This document shows positions 1 through 7,749 of a stretch of DNA of 64,000 bases, in pieces (the stretch's first letter is position 1; the number at the start of each line of letters is the position of its first letter). Source of the stretch: PALSA-1006 sp041660815 (GTDB taxonomy: Bacteria; Pseudomonadota; Gammaproteobacteria; Burkholderiales; Gallionellaceae); contig JBAZVN010000005.1 in the NCBI GenBank assembly GCA_041660815.1, forward strand, positions 131,608-195,607, read 5' to 3'. The notes below the pieces were generated by a model. That model was not told the origin of the DNA and ran no database searches. It saw nothing but the letters and a program-made list of their open reading frames with translations. The position numbers and the translations under genes were made by a program.

Positions 1-83
1 TAATAAAGCGCCTGATAACCCTTTTCAAAATCTTCTTGCAGACTGAAAAATGCATACCGATATCTGTTATATGCAGAATTGAA

Positions 84-1040
84 TCAATTTATCCCCACAC
101 AATTTCCACCCTTTGTTTGTGCATTTCTTAATGCACTTTCAGCTTCGAGAAATAATTCCGCTGCATTATTATTTACGGCCAAACTCACCCCGACGGATAG
201 CGTAACCGAAGGTAGGCAATCACCTGTGGGTAACACAATCGTGGCATTTGCCATTGAATTAATCAGGCGATTTGCCACCACGCAGGCCTCATCCAGTGAC
301 AGCACATTAGGCAAATGTACAACAAGTTGAGCACCATAATTTCGCCCGGCCTGATCCTCCGGGCGAATGCAATCCAGGACTGTTGACGCAACCTTTCTAA
401 TAGCCTGCTCTCCGCCTATTTCCCCAAAATCCCTTACATACTTTTCATATCCGTCAATTTCCAGCAACATCAGACAACTTTTTTTATTGTCCTGTTTGCT
501 GCGCGTTAAGTAACGACCCAACTCTTTTTGCAACCAATTCCGGTTATACAGCCCGGTTAAACTATCCACCAAATTTAAGCCCTGATAACCCTGCTGATGC
601 TCTATGTTTTGGGCAATTACCTGATCGCTAACATGAATCCGCCGGCTTAAAATTTGCAGCATGTTATGGGCAATTTCGTGTGATTTATGGATGAGTGACC
701 AAACCGTATCCGGCTCAATGACCAATAGCATGCAGTCCGTTGCGGCCACCACCACTACCGAGGCATACCTTTCATTAAACAGTGACATTTCTCCAATGCA
801 ATCTCCCCGCCCGATTAACTCGATAATTTTATGACCCGCATCATCCAGATTTACGCTGAGTCGTCCCGACATCACAATAAATACCTGCTGATTAACCGTT
901 TCACGGCTTAATAATTTTTGGCCTTGCGTTAACGCAATTTGTACCGAGTTATTCAGCGCATGTTTAATTAGTTCGGGAGAAACACCCTGAAATAAAACTG
1001 ATGTTTTTAGGATATCAATTGTGTCGTGCAGTGCTGTCAT
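84..1040 (-). CDS. CNB-domain protein with degenerate GGDEF domain
   Basis: This 318-residue cytoplasmic protein has an N-terminal cyclic-nucleotide-binding (CNB/CRP-like) fold (about residues 10-135) and a C-terminal GGDEF domain (about 155-315). The GGDEF domain keeps its usual entry motif (DSLTGLYNR, 159-167), but the catalytic GG(D/E)EF signature is YGAQL at 235-239, so diguanylate cyclase activity is unlikely. The RxxD inhibitory site (RPED, 226-229) is kept at exactly the canonical distance of five residues before it. By analogy with other degenerate GGDEF proteins it may bind c-di-GMP as an effector. In the CNB phosphate cassette (GEMSL, 83-87) the arginine that contacts the cyclic phosphate appears to be alanine. 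It lies 105 bp downstream of the receiver/CheC/PAS-GGDEF operon on the same strand and could be its last gene. The domain calls are secure; the role is inferred. Confidence 0.85.
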   Translation of the reverse strand: MTALHDTIDILKTSVLFQGVSPELIKHALNNSVQIALTQGQKLLSRETVNQQVFIVMSGRLSVNLDDAGHKIIELIGRGDCIGEMSLFNERYASVVVVAATDCMLLVIEPDTVWSLIHKSHEIAHNMLQILSRRIHVSDQVIAQNIEHQQGYQGLNLVDSLTGLYNRNWLQKELGRYLTRSKQDNKKSCLMLLEIDGYEKYVRDFGEIGGEQAIRKVASTVLDCIRPEDQAGRNYGAQLVVHLPNVLSLDEACVVANRLINSMANATIVLPTGDCLPSVTLSVGVSLAVNNNAAELFLEAESALRNAQTKGGNCVGIN

Positions 1041-1145
1041 GACTACCCCTCATGTTTATTCTTATTTTGCGTACAATGGCTGAAGAACTCAACGAGGTGC
1101 ACGCCATACCTCAATAACTAATTGATTTTTACAGCATTGTGAAAG

Positions 1146-2105
1146 CTAAATTGCCAGAAGCTTCACACAATTGCGGCCTGATGCCTTGGCCTGATATAGC
1201 GCCTGATCGGCTTTCTCTAAAAAATTTCCCGGTAAGCAAGTTGCTCCGGGCTGAAATGATGCAACACCTATGCTGATGGTAATGTAACCGGCGGTATCAG
1301 ATTTTTCATGGGCAATATTTAATCCCGCAATGGCAGCGCGAAATTTTTCCGCGATGACTTCCCCGCCACTCGCATCGCATCCTGGCAGGATAATGATGAA
1401 TTCTTCACCGCCATAACGCGCCACAATATCCGTTGCACGGTTAGCTTGTGACTTGAGCGAATTAGCCACCGCAATTAATACTTTATCGCCCGCAGTATGA
1501 CCGTAGGTGTCGTTATAGCGCTTAAAGTAATCCACATCCGCCATAATCAGCGATAGGGGCAAATTTTGACGCTGCGCACGGGCAAATTCAGCCCTATAGC
1601 GCTCATCAAAAAACCGCCGATTAAACAAGCCTGTCAAACCATCCGTGGAAGCGTCTTTGCTGAGGCGCTCGGATTGCAAATGTAATACCCGCTCACGCTT
1701 GATTGAGATGCTGGTATCGGCAATCTGAATCAGGCAATAGCGGGTTGCGTCTTCAACAATCGGGGTGAGTGAAATGGATTGTTCAATCCGGGCCTGACTA
1801 TTCTGCGTGAGGGGCACCGGATAAAGGGGCAGGGGAGAGCGGTGCAAGGCATTGGATAAGATGATGGGCAGCCGGTAATTAAGGGCATTTGCAATGGCTG
1901 TTTTAAATGAAGCACTTAATCCATTCGGAAAGAGCGACTCCAAAGTGTGTCCCAGCGCAAAACCTGCCGGAATCCCGCTATGCTTTGCCACCCAACTATT
2001 CCACAGCACCACTTTCCCCGCATCGTCAATCAGAATAAGACCCGAGTTGATGGTATCCCACAACTTATCCCAAAGTCCCTCGGCGGGTTTTAATTGAAGG
2101 CTCAT
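1146..2105 (-). CDS. PAS-GGDEF diguanylate cyclase
   Basis: A predicted cytoplasmic diguanylate cyclase of 319 residues that makes c-di-GMP from two GTP. An N-terminal PAS-like sensor (about 12-130, opening LWDTINSGLILIDDAG) precedes a GGDEF domain (about 150-319). The catalytic signature is intact (GGEEF, 232-236) and a feedback-inhibition RxxD site (RATD, 223-226) sits exactly five residues before it. There is no membrane segment. The start codon overlaps the stop of the CheC-like gene by four bases (2102-2105), and that gene overlaps the receiver gene in the same way, so the three are translationally coupled. The simplest reading is that receiver phosphorylation, the CheC-like phosphatase and c-di-GMP output form one module. 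The PAS ligand cannot be told from sequence. Confidence 0.9.
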   Translation of the reverse strand: MSLQLKPAEGLWDKLWDTINSGLILIDDAGKVVLWNSWVAKHSGIPAGFALGHTLESLFPNGLSASFKTAIANALNYRLPIILSNALHRSPLPLYPVPLTQNSQARIEQSISLTPIVEDATRYCLIQIADTSISIKRERVLHLQSERLSKDASTDGLTGLFNRRFFDERYRAEFARAQRQNLPLSLIMADVDYFKRYNDTYGHTAGDKVLIAVANSLKSQANRATDIVARYGGEEFIIILPGCDASGGEVIAEKFRAAIAGLNIAHEKSDTAGYITISIGVASFQPGATCLPGNFLEKADQALYQAKASGRNCVKLLAI

Positions 2106-2719
2106 GTTCCAATTCCGGAAATAAAACGATCAATATGCGTGAGCAGTTCTTCCAGCGACGAAGAGCTCAATAAAAATACCAGGTAACCTTCGGAGTGGCG
2201 CCTTACGATAGCCAAATCGATATGTAATGCCAACATAACCGGCTGATTCGCAGCGGCAACCATCTGCTGCAAAATAATATCCGATGAATTTACCGCATAG
2301 GTTGGCAAGGAGCTGTGCAATGTAATATTTAGAATATCTGCCATGGAAGACAGGCAGGCATTCAAAATAATATTGCCCAATTCACACATCGCCTCATGCT
2401 CAAACTCGGCTAATTCTTCGATGCTCAATTGTGACCCCATCATGTCACGCACAATTTCAAGCGCGCGTTCTTCGGTAAACAACAACATGGCGTCCGCATC
2501 GAACGGCCCGCTGAAATGTTGGTTAACTGCCCCCAAACGCGGGCTGTTAAGCGACAGGGCTTCCGCGGTTATTTCCGAAGATTGATAAAACTGAATACGC
2601 GGGACGGATAATTTAACTTCATCACCGACAATCTCGCTCAAACTTAACGCCGCACGACCGGCACCAATATTAAAAACCTCCGTTAACGCGTCCAGATGTA
2701 ATTCGGATAAGAAACTCAT
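2102..2719 (-). CDS. CheC-like phosphatase domain protein
   Basis: A 205-residue protein of the CheC/CheX/FliY phosphatase family, which removes phosphate from CheY-type receivers. Two copies of the family active-site pattern (D/S or E, three residues, E, two residues, N) are visible: D10-E14-N17 near the N terminus and E109-E113-N116 in the second half. Two sites are typical of CheC rather than single-site CheX. It overlaps the receiver gene upstream and the PAS-GGDEF gene downstream by four bases each, so its substrate is probably the partner receiver rather than a general CheY. No other chemotaxis genes are in the window, although flhD is at the right end. The family call is solid; the CheC subtype is less certain. 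Confidence 0.85.
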   Translation of the reverse strand: MSFLSELHLDALTEVFNIGAGRAALSLSEIVGDEVKLSVPRIQFYQSSEITAEALSLNSPRLGAVNQHFSGPFDADAMLLFTEERALEIVRDMMGSQLSIEELAEFEHEAMCELGNIILNACLSSMADILNITLHSSLPTYAVNSSDIILQQMVAAANQPVMLALHIDLAIVRRHSEGYLVFLLSSSSLEELLTHIDRFISGIGT

Positions 2720-3096
2720 GCTTGGCTCTCGAAAAAATTTACTGCTTGAGCCACGGTTTTAGCGGTGACCGGCTTGGCTACAAAACATGCACCCAATTCT
2801 GCAGCACGGGTTTGATGACTTTCCTGAATATTGGCGGAAAAAATAGCGACCCGAATACTGGGATATTTTTCAAGAATCTGCGCCGCAGCATCTGTGCCGA
2901 TAATCCCCGGCATATTAATATCCATGGTGCAGTAATTGGGGGTATCGCGCTCGACAATTTCCAACGCTTCGTTACCACTGGCGGCTTCAATGATGATCCA
3001 ATTGGGATGTTGTGCCAGTACAAATGCCCGAATCATCATGCGTGACACTCGGCTGTCATCCACGATGAGCAGAGTTTTTTTATGCAGTTGCGTCAA
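2716..3096 (-). CDS. Single-domain response regulator (CheY-like)
   Basis: A stand-alone receiver domain of 126 residues with no output domain. The acidic pair D13-D14, the phospho-acceptor D59 (in MDINMPG), the switch residue S87 and the conserved lysine K108 (AKPV) are all present, so it should be phosphorylatable. It is the first gene of the overlapping receiver / CheC-like / PAS-GGDEF operon. A receiver next to its own likely phosphatase suggests a CheY-like messenger acting by protein contact. Its kinase is not in the immediate neighbourhood. The gene is divergent from the bacteriohemerythrin gene at 3239 across a 142-bp gap that probably holds promoters for both. Confidence 0.92.
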   Translation of the reverse strand: MTQLHKKTLLIVDDSRVSRMMIRAFVLAQHPNWIIIEAASGNEALEIVERDTPNYCTMDINMPGIIGTDAAAQILEKYPSIRVAIFSANIQESHQTRAAELGACFVAKPVTAKTVAQAVNFFESQA

Positions 3097-3238
3097 TTTA
3101 TACTCCCCTGATTCTTACATTTCGTCTACCTGTCATTTTACCGTAACGTGCAGAAATCCATATAAATTATTCCTCCAACAAACGTATTTCCCGGCCATTC
3201 TTTGCTACAATAATTTCCTGAATTCTTAGGGGGCTTTT

Positions 3239-3664
3239 ATGAAACTGGAATGGCGCGAACAACTGAGCGTTGGTAACAATGTCATTGATGCCGACCATAA
3301 GTATTTGATTGAACTGATCAATCAAATACAGGTTAATTTAAAAGCAAAAAACCGGGAAGAATTGAAAAAGTTGCTTGATGATCTTTCCCGTTACTCTCTG
3401 GTGCACTTTGACCGGGAAGAAAAAATTGCCATTGCTGCGGGATATGATCGCGCTTCAATTCTGCATATCTCCCACGAAGAGTTAATCAAACAGCTGGATC
3501 AAGTTAAAGCTGAAATTAACACGCTAGGGCAAGAATGGTCGGCGGAAGTAACTACGCATTTCACCCAATTTTTGCACGACTGGTTAATCAACCATGTCAT
3601 TAAAGAAGATCTACTGATGAGGCCTTATCTGAAAAAGTTTTCGGCCAGCTTTGACCTGCACTGA
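3239..3664 (+). CDS. Bacteriohemerythrin
   Basis: A 141-residue single-domain hemerythrin, an O2-binding protein with a non-heme di-iron site in a four-helix bundle. All seven expected iron ligands are visible in order: H20, H56, E60, H79, H113, H119 and D124. The N-terminal pattern (LEWREQLSVGNNVIDADH) is typical of bacteriohemerythrins of motile or micro-aerobic bacteria, where they store or deliver oxygen or serve oxygen sensing. A GGGGG tract seven bases upstream of the ATG is the likely ribosome-binding site. It is divergent from the receiver operon and convergent with the large c-di-GMP protein, so an oxygen-related input to this signalling region is possible but inferred. Confidence 0.93.
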   Translation: MKLEWREQLSVGNNVIDADHKYLIELINQIQVNLKAKNREELKKLLDDLSRYSLVHFDREEKIAIAAGYDRASILHISHEELIKQLDQVKAEINTLGQEWSAEVTTHFTQFLHDWLINHVIKEDLLMRPYLKKFSASFDLH

Positions 3665-3681
3665 ACGAATTTTCCAAGGTG

Positions 3682-6600
3682 TTAGTCAACTTCTCTACGC
3701 ACCAATTTATTCAATTGCACGAGTAGATTATCCTGCTGTCTATACAGCTCATCCAGCCCCGCAAGCGCCTCGACACCCCTATTAACCGATTGTAAATGAA
3801 GCATATTTTTGGCATGCGCATGAATTTGCTCGTGTAACGCTTTAATACTACTAACTGCATCTTGCCCGCCATGACGGGCAAGGCCACCGGAATCTAGCCA
3901 TTGACCGAAACGACACTGATGTGGATTTATTGGCGGTGAGGTTTCTCGTTTACCCTTTAGAAAAGCTTCTATGCCTGAAATCCAGGCGCGGTGCTCTACA
4001 CCCGCAAACAGCAGGGGCAAATCATCACGACTGATAGACTGATTTTCCGCCCAAGTAACATCCGGATGCCAGGCTAACGTCCAGGCCAGCATCTCGCTCC
4101 CCGGCATAGGGCGTGCGATACCAAAACCCTGTGCAAGCTCGCAACCCAATAACAGAAGCATTTCTCCGCTGGCGATTGTTTCCACACCTTCCGCAATAAC
4201 CTCGCGTCGGAACGCTGCGGCAAGACCGATTACTCCCTCCAAAATCGCCAGATCTTCAGGGTTTTCCAGCATATCACTCACAAAACTTTGATCGATTTTT
4301 AGCAATGAAACCGGCAAACGTTTTAAATAGGTAAGCGATGAATACCCGGTTCCAAAATCGTCCAGTGCAAAACTAATCCCGATCTCGCGGCAAGCATCCA
4401 TCACTTTCGTCACCTGTGTAATATCCTCCAACGCACTGGTTTCCAGTACCTCAATTTCAAGATAACTGGCGTTAACTTTGGGATGCGCCGCAAGAATGAC
4501 ACGCAAGCTTTCTACAAAATTTGGATGCTGCAATTGAAACGCGCCCACATTTATGCTGATCGAAATTTCCAGTCCGGCGCTATGCCAAATTTCCAGCTGA
4601 GATAACGCGGTGTCAATAACCCATTCGCCGATTTCCACTGCCAGTGGATGATCCTCGATAACCGGCAAAAATACCCCCGGCGCCAGCAAGCCGCGTTGTG
4701 GATGTTGCCAACGAATTAACGCTTCGGCACCGATCACGGTACCGCTGCGCATATTGACCTTGGGTTGATAATGCAGCACAAATTCCCGCTCGATTAATGC
4801 ACGACGAATACGCTCCAAACTTTCATGATGTCCGCGAATAATGCTGTCCTGGGCGGAATCAAAAACGTGGTAGCGGTTTTTACCGGCCAACTTGGCTTGA
4901 TACATCGCCTGATCTGCCTGGCGCAGCAATTGATCGGCATCCACACTTTCATTTTGAGGATAAAAAGTAACGCCGAGACTGGCTGAAACTTGCAGTGCGC
5001 GCCCCTCTATCTCGACCTCTTGTGCCGCAGCAGCGAGAAGCCGGTTTAGCATCGGCACGCTGGATTCAATATCGTTTAAATCCAATAACACCGCGACAAA
5101 TTCGTCTCCGCCAATACGCGCTAACGTATCACCTTCGCGTAGCGCCTGCTTCATGTGCGTAGCGACCACCATCAGCAGTTGGTCGCCAACATCATGCCCG
5201 TAATTATCGTTAACGATTTTAAAACCATCCAAATCCAGATAAGCCACAGCCAATCTTTGTCCGCGCCGCTGAGCTTGAATCATCCCCTGGTGTAAGCGAT
5301 CTGCCAGCATGACTCGATTAGGCAGGCCGGTTAACGCATCGTAATGGGCAATATGTTCCAGCTGTTTTTGATGTTCTGTACGCTCGGTGATATCCGCACC
5401 GGAACTTAATATTCCCAGCACCTTACCGGCATCATCGGTAATCAATGTATTGCGCCAGGCAATCATGCGTTGACTGCCATCCCGGCATTGAATTAAATTT
5501 TCAAATTCGTCAGTAGAAAAACTATCACCCTCCAATAGTTTACAAAACATAGGGTAGATAACGGCCATACCGTGAGGTTGCGGCAGGCAAACCGTAAACC
5601 AATTTTCCCCCAACAACTCATTTTCTGCGTAACCCAATAACTTACTGGCCGAATGATTGATCATGATGATTTTTCCCTCACGATCCAATTCAACCATCAG
5701 CGCCAATGTCGTATCCAGATAGCGCTGATTTTGATCTCGCTCCAGACGTAATTCATCGGCTATTTTTTTGCGCAGCACTATCTGGCGGTGCAGTGTGCGA
5801 TTCCAAATTATAAAAATAATAAATATCACTAACACAACTGCCAGCACACTGCCCAGCGTAATCCAAAACTCCCGATCTTTATAAATACTCTGGTGTTGCG
5901 CCGCACTGATCCAGCGGCCCTTAATCTCCTGACGCTCTGCATCGGTGATTGCCGCAAGCCCTTTTTCGAGAATACGCTGTAACACGGGTTCGCTCTTCGG
6001 CGTGCCAATTGACAATCGAACATCATAGGCAACTTCACCCGCCACATTTAAATTGGTAATTCCCTTTTTCGAGATTAAATACGACGCGGTTGCAAGATCA
6101 ATAACTGCCGCATCCGAGCGGGAAAAAGAAACATTGAGTAATGCGCTAAGATCATCGGAAACCAGATCCGGCGCCGACACTAGATTTTGATTTTCCAGAT
6201 ATTCGGTAATGGCATAACTTTTCACCAAGGCAACTTTTAAACCTGCAAGTTGTTGCTCTGAAATCTGTTCATCGTTGTCTTTTCTTTGAATAATGACATT
6301 TGGCACGGAAACAAACGGTGCGGTCATTTGGAGAAATTTTGCCCTGGCGGGAGTAGAGGTTACCGCATTAACAATATGAACTTTATCGCTACGTACCGCC
6401 TGAAATATTTCTTCTAATGTTGCAAAGCGCTGCTGCTTAAAATGTACCCCCAGCTTTGCCTCGATAAGACGCATATAGTCATGCGCTAAACCGCCGGGTT
6501 GATCCTGCTCATCGATAAACACGAAGGGTGCATAGCCGGTTTCCACTGCCAGAACTAAGCGTGACTGATTTTGGATAAGCCATTTACGTTCATCACTCGT

Positions 6601-6738
6601 CAATATTTCTGCGCTTGCTGTTAAAGCCCAAGCGTTTGAAGTATATAAAATACTTAAGAAAGAAAAAATCAGAAGGTAAGCAGTTGACTTGCTTATTTCA
6701 CCGGCTTGCCGGGGCAGGGGATTTTTAAAAAAGTACAC
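3682..6738 (-). CDS. Periplasmic-sensor PAS-GGDEF-EAL-CZB c-di-GMP enzyme
   Basis: A 1018-residue inner-membrane protein combining periplasmic sensing with c-di-GMP synthesis and breakdown. In order: a signal/anchor segment (about 18-38), a type-3 periplasmic solute-binding domain (about 50-275), a membrane helix (about 290-313), a PAS domain (about 335-455), GGDEF (about 460-625), EAL (about 640-885) and a C-terminal CZB zinc-binding domain (about 900-1010). GGDEF is intact (ARIGGDEF) and has an RxxD inhibitory site (REGD). The EAL catalytic set is present (EALIRW, DDFGTGYSS, LLKID, AEGVET). The CZB motif shows HRAW, HQCRFGQW and HEQIHAH. CZB usually sits on chemoreceptors or on GGDEF proteins such as DgcZ; all these parts in one chain is uncommon. 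Which activity dominates cannot be told from sequence. Confidence 0.92.
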   Translation of the reverse strand: MYFFKNPLPRQAGEISKSTAYLLIFSFLSILYTSNAWALTASAEILTSDERKWLIQNQSRLVLAVETGYAPFVFIDEQDQPGGLAHDYMRLIEAKLGVHFKQQRFATLEEIFQAVRSDKVHIVNAVTSTPARAKFLQMTAPFVSVPNVIIQRKDNDEQISEQQLAGLKVALVKSYAITEYLENQNLVSAPDLVSDDLSALLNVSFSRSDAAVIDLATASYLISKKGITNLNVAGEVAYDVRLSIGTPKSEPVLQRILEKGLAAITDAERQEIKGRWISAAQHQSIYKDREFWITLGSVLAVVLVIFIIFIIWNRTLHRQIVLRKKIADELRLERDQNQRYLDTTLALMVELDREGKIIMINHSASKLLGYAENELLGENWFTVCLPQPHGMAVIYPMFCKLLEGDSFSTDEFENLIQCRDGSQRMIAWRNTLITDDAGKVLGILSSGADITERTEHQKQLEHIAHYDALTGLPNRVMLADRLHQGMIQAQRRGQRLAVAYLDLDGFKIVNDNYGHDVGDQLLMVVATHMKQALREGDTLARIGGDEFVAVLLDLNDIESSVPMLNRLLAAAAQEVEIEGRALQVSASLGVTFYPQNESVDADQLLRQADQAMYQAKLAGKNRYHVFDSAQDSIIRGHHESLERIRRALIEREFVLHYQPKVNMRSGTVIGAEALIRWQHPQRGLLAPGVFLPVIEDHPLAVEIGEWVIDTALSQLEIWHSAGLEISISINVGAFQLQHPNFVESLRVILAAHPKVNASYLEIEVLETSALEDITQVTKVMDACREIGISFALDDFGTGYSSLTYLKRLPVSLLKIDQSFVSDMLENPEDLAILEGVIGLAAAFRREVIAEGVETIASGEMLLLLGCELAQGFGIARPMPGSEMLAWTLAWHPDVTWAENQSISRDDLPLLFAGVEHRAWISGIEAFLKGKRETSPPINPHQCRFGQWLDSGGLARHGGQDAVSSIKALHEQIHAHAKNMLHLQSVNRGVEALAGLDELYRQQDNLLVQLNKLVRREVD

Positions 6739-7211
6739 TGTTTATAAACAACTTTTAGGGCGACTGGAACGGCGATTATACTGATGAAAACGCTGCTATT
6801 GCGGGTATATTTTTCGTCTATTCAAGCCGGCAAAAGTGACGCGTTGTTGCGTAATACCGCAGCACAGGTCCTCTGGTACGACATAGCTTATTGTTTATAC
6901 GAGTAAATTGGATTATTTTTGCAATACCACGCACAACCAACTGTATTTATAATGTTATTTAGTGAGGATCATTTGATAAATCCAAATATTTCACCAGCGA
7001 GTGACGAGCCGTTAAATCCAGGGCTAGGTAGTCGGAATTCATCCTGACAAATTGTCGACTGCCCCACCTAAAACATCGGGATAAGGCCCGATCAGCGTGC
7101 ATGTGAATGAGCAGGGATAAATGTGATTTTCGGGTTAAACTTGGCACTTACACTTTTTCTCTTAAGAATAATACTCAATTTTCACCACAGAATTATCCGG
7201 GTTCATCCATC
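6739..7211. other. Intergenic region without a convincing gene
   Basis: This 473-bp gap lies between the divergent c-di-GMP enzyme and CNB-protein genes. I see a TATAAT at 6948-6953 without a matching -35 element, and a small inverted repeat ATCGGG-N6-CCCGAT at 7075-7092. The only open frames are short, lack ribosome-binding sites and have unlikely composition. It presumably carries the divergent promoters, but none can be defined with confidence. Confidence 0.5.
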
Positions 7212-7739
7212 ATGAAAAATATGCGACTTTCTTCTACCCCCTTACCCGACGAGATGGAGTTGTTGGGTGACGGTCAGACTTTCCAAGATACGATCTTGTC
7301 CATGCTAATGAATGCCAAAGGTTTTGAGAGTTTTGATACCGCAGATCTAAAATTTCTTGCCAATCACATGAAGGCGTATCACGTTAATGAAGATGCCACT
7401 ATTTTTCGCGAAGGAGATCACAACAGCTATCTGTGCGTACTGATCGAAGGGCGAGTCTGTGTCTACAAAGAAGACCACAACAAAGAAAACAAATTGTTAA
7501 CCATCATTCCGCCGGGGCGGATTTTTGGTGAAATATCCATCATCGATAACTTCCCTTATTCGGCCAGCATCATTGCGGAAACTGAGGCAACTTTTTTACT
7601 CATGAGCCGCGAAGGTTTTCGCCAATGTATTGATGAAAGACCGGTACTCGGAGTACGTTTGTTGAGTTTAATCGCCCGACTATTATGTGCAAGGCTACGC
7701 TCGGCAAGCGGGCAACTTGTTGAATATATTGATATTTAA
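7212..7739 (+). CDS. CNB-domain protein (CRP-like fold, no DNA-binding domain)
   Basis: A 175-residue protein that is essentially one cyclic-nucleotide-binding domain (about residues 38-160) with no HTH or enzyme domain. The cassette FGEISIIDNFPYSAS matches the family pattern (FGE, then P-R-S-A-T), but the arginine that binds the cyclic phosphate is tyrosine, so canonical cAMP or cGMP binding is doubtful. The frame is open from an ATG at 7107, but the 35 extra residues look unlike coding sequence, so I chose the ATG at 7212; neither start has a strong ribosome-binding site. It converges tail to tail on the TonB-dependent receptor gene with a 10-bp gap. It may act by protein contact. The function is unknown. 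Confidence 0.8.
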   Translation: MKNMRLSSTPLPDEMELLGDGQTFQDTILSMLMNAKGFESFDTADLKFLANHMKAYHVNEDATIFREGDHNSYLCVLIEGRVCVYKEDHNKENKLLTIIPPGRIFGEISIIDNFPYSASIIAETEATFLLMSREGFRQCIDERPVLGVRLLSLIARLLCARLRSASGQLVEYIDI

Positions 7740-7749
7740 CTTACTTCGA

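Noticed and set aside
1..83. On the minus strand the frame stays open from the TGA of the first gene to the window edge (27 codons) and reads like protein (YAFFSLQEDFEKGYQALY).
   Set aside because: There is no start codon or ribosome-binding site and too little sequence; it could be the body of an out-of-window gene or chance.
6948..6953. TATAAT as a possible -10 element.
   Set aside because: No -35 element at 16-18 bp; the nearest TTGCAA is 23 bp away.
6959..7147. A 62-codon minus-strand open frame in the gap before the CNB gene.
   Set aside because: It overlaps the region upstream of the CNB gene, has no ribosome-binding site and an unlikely composition.
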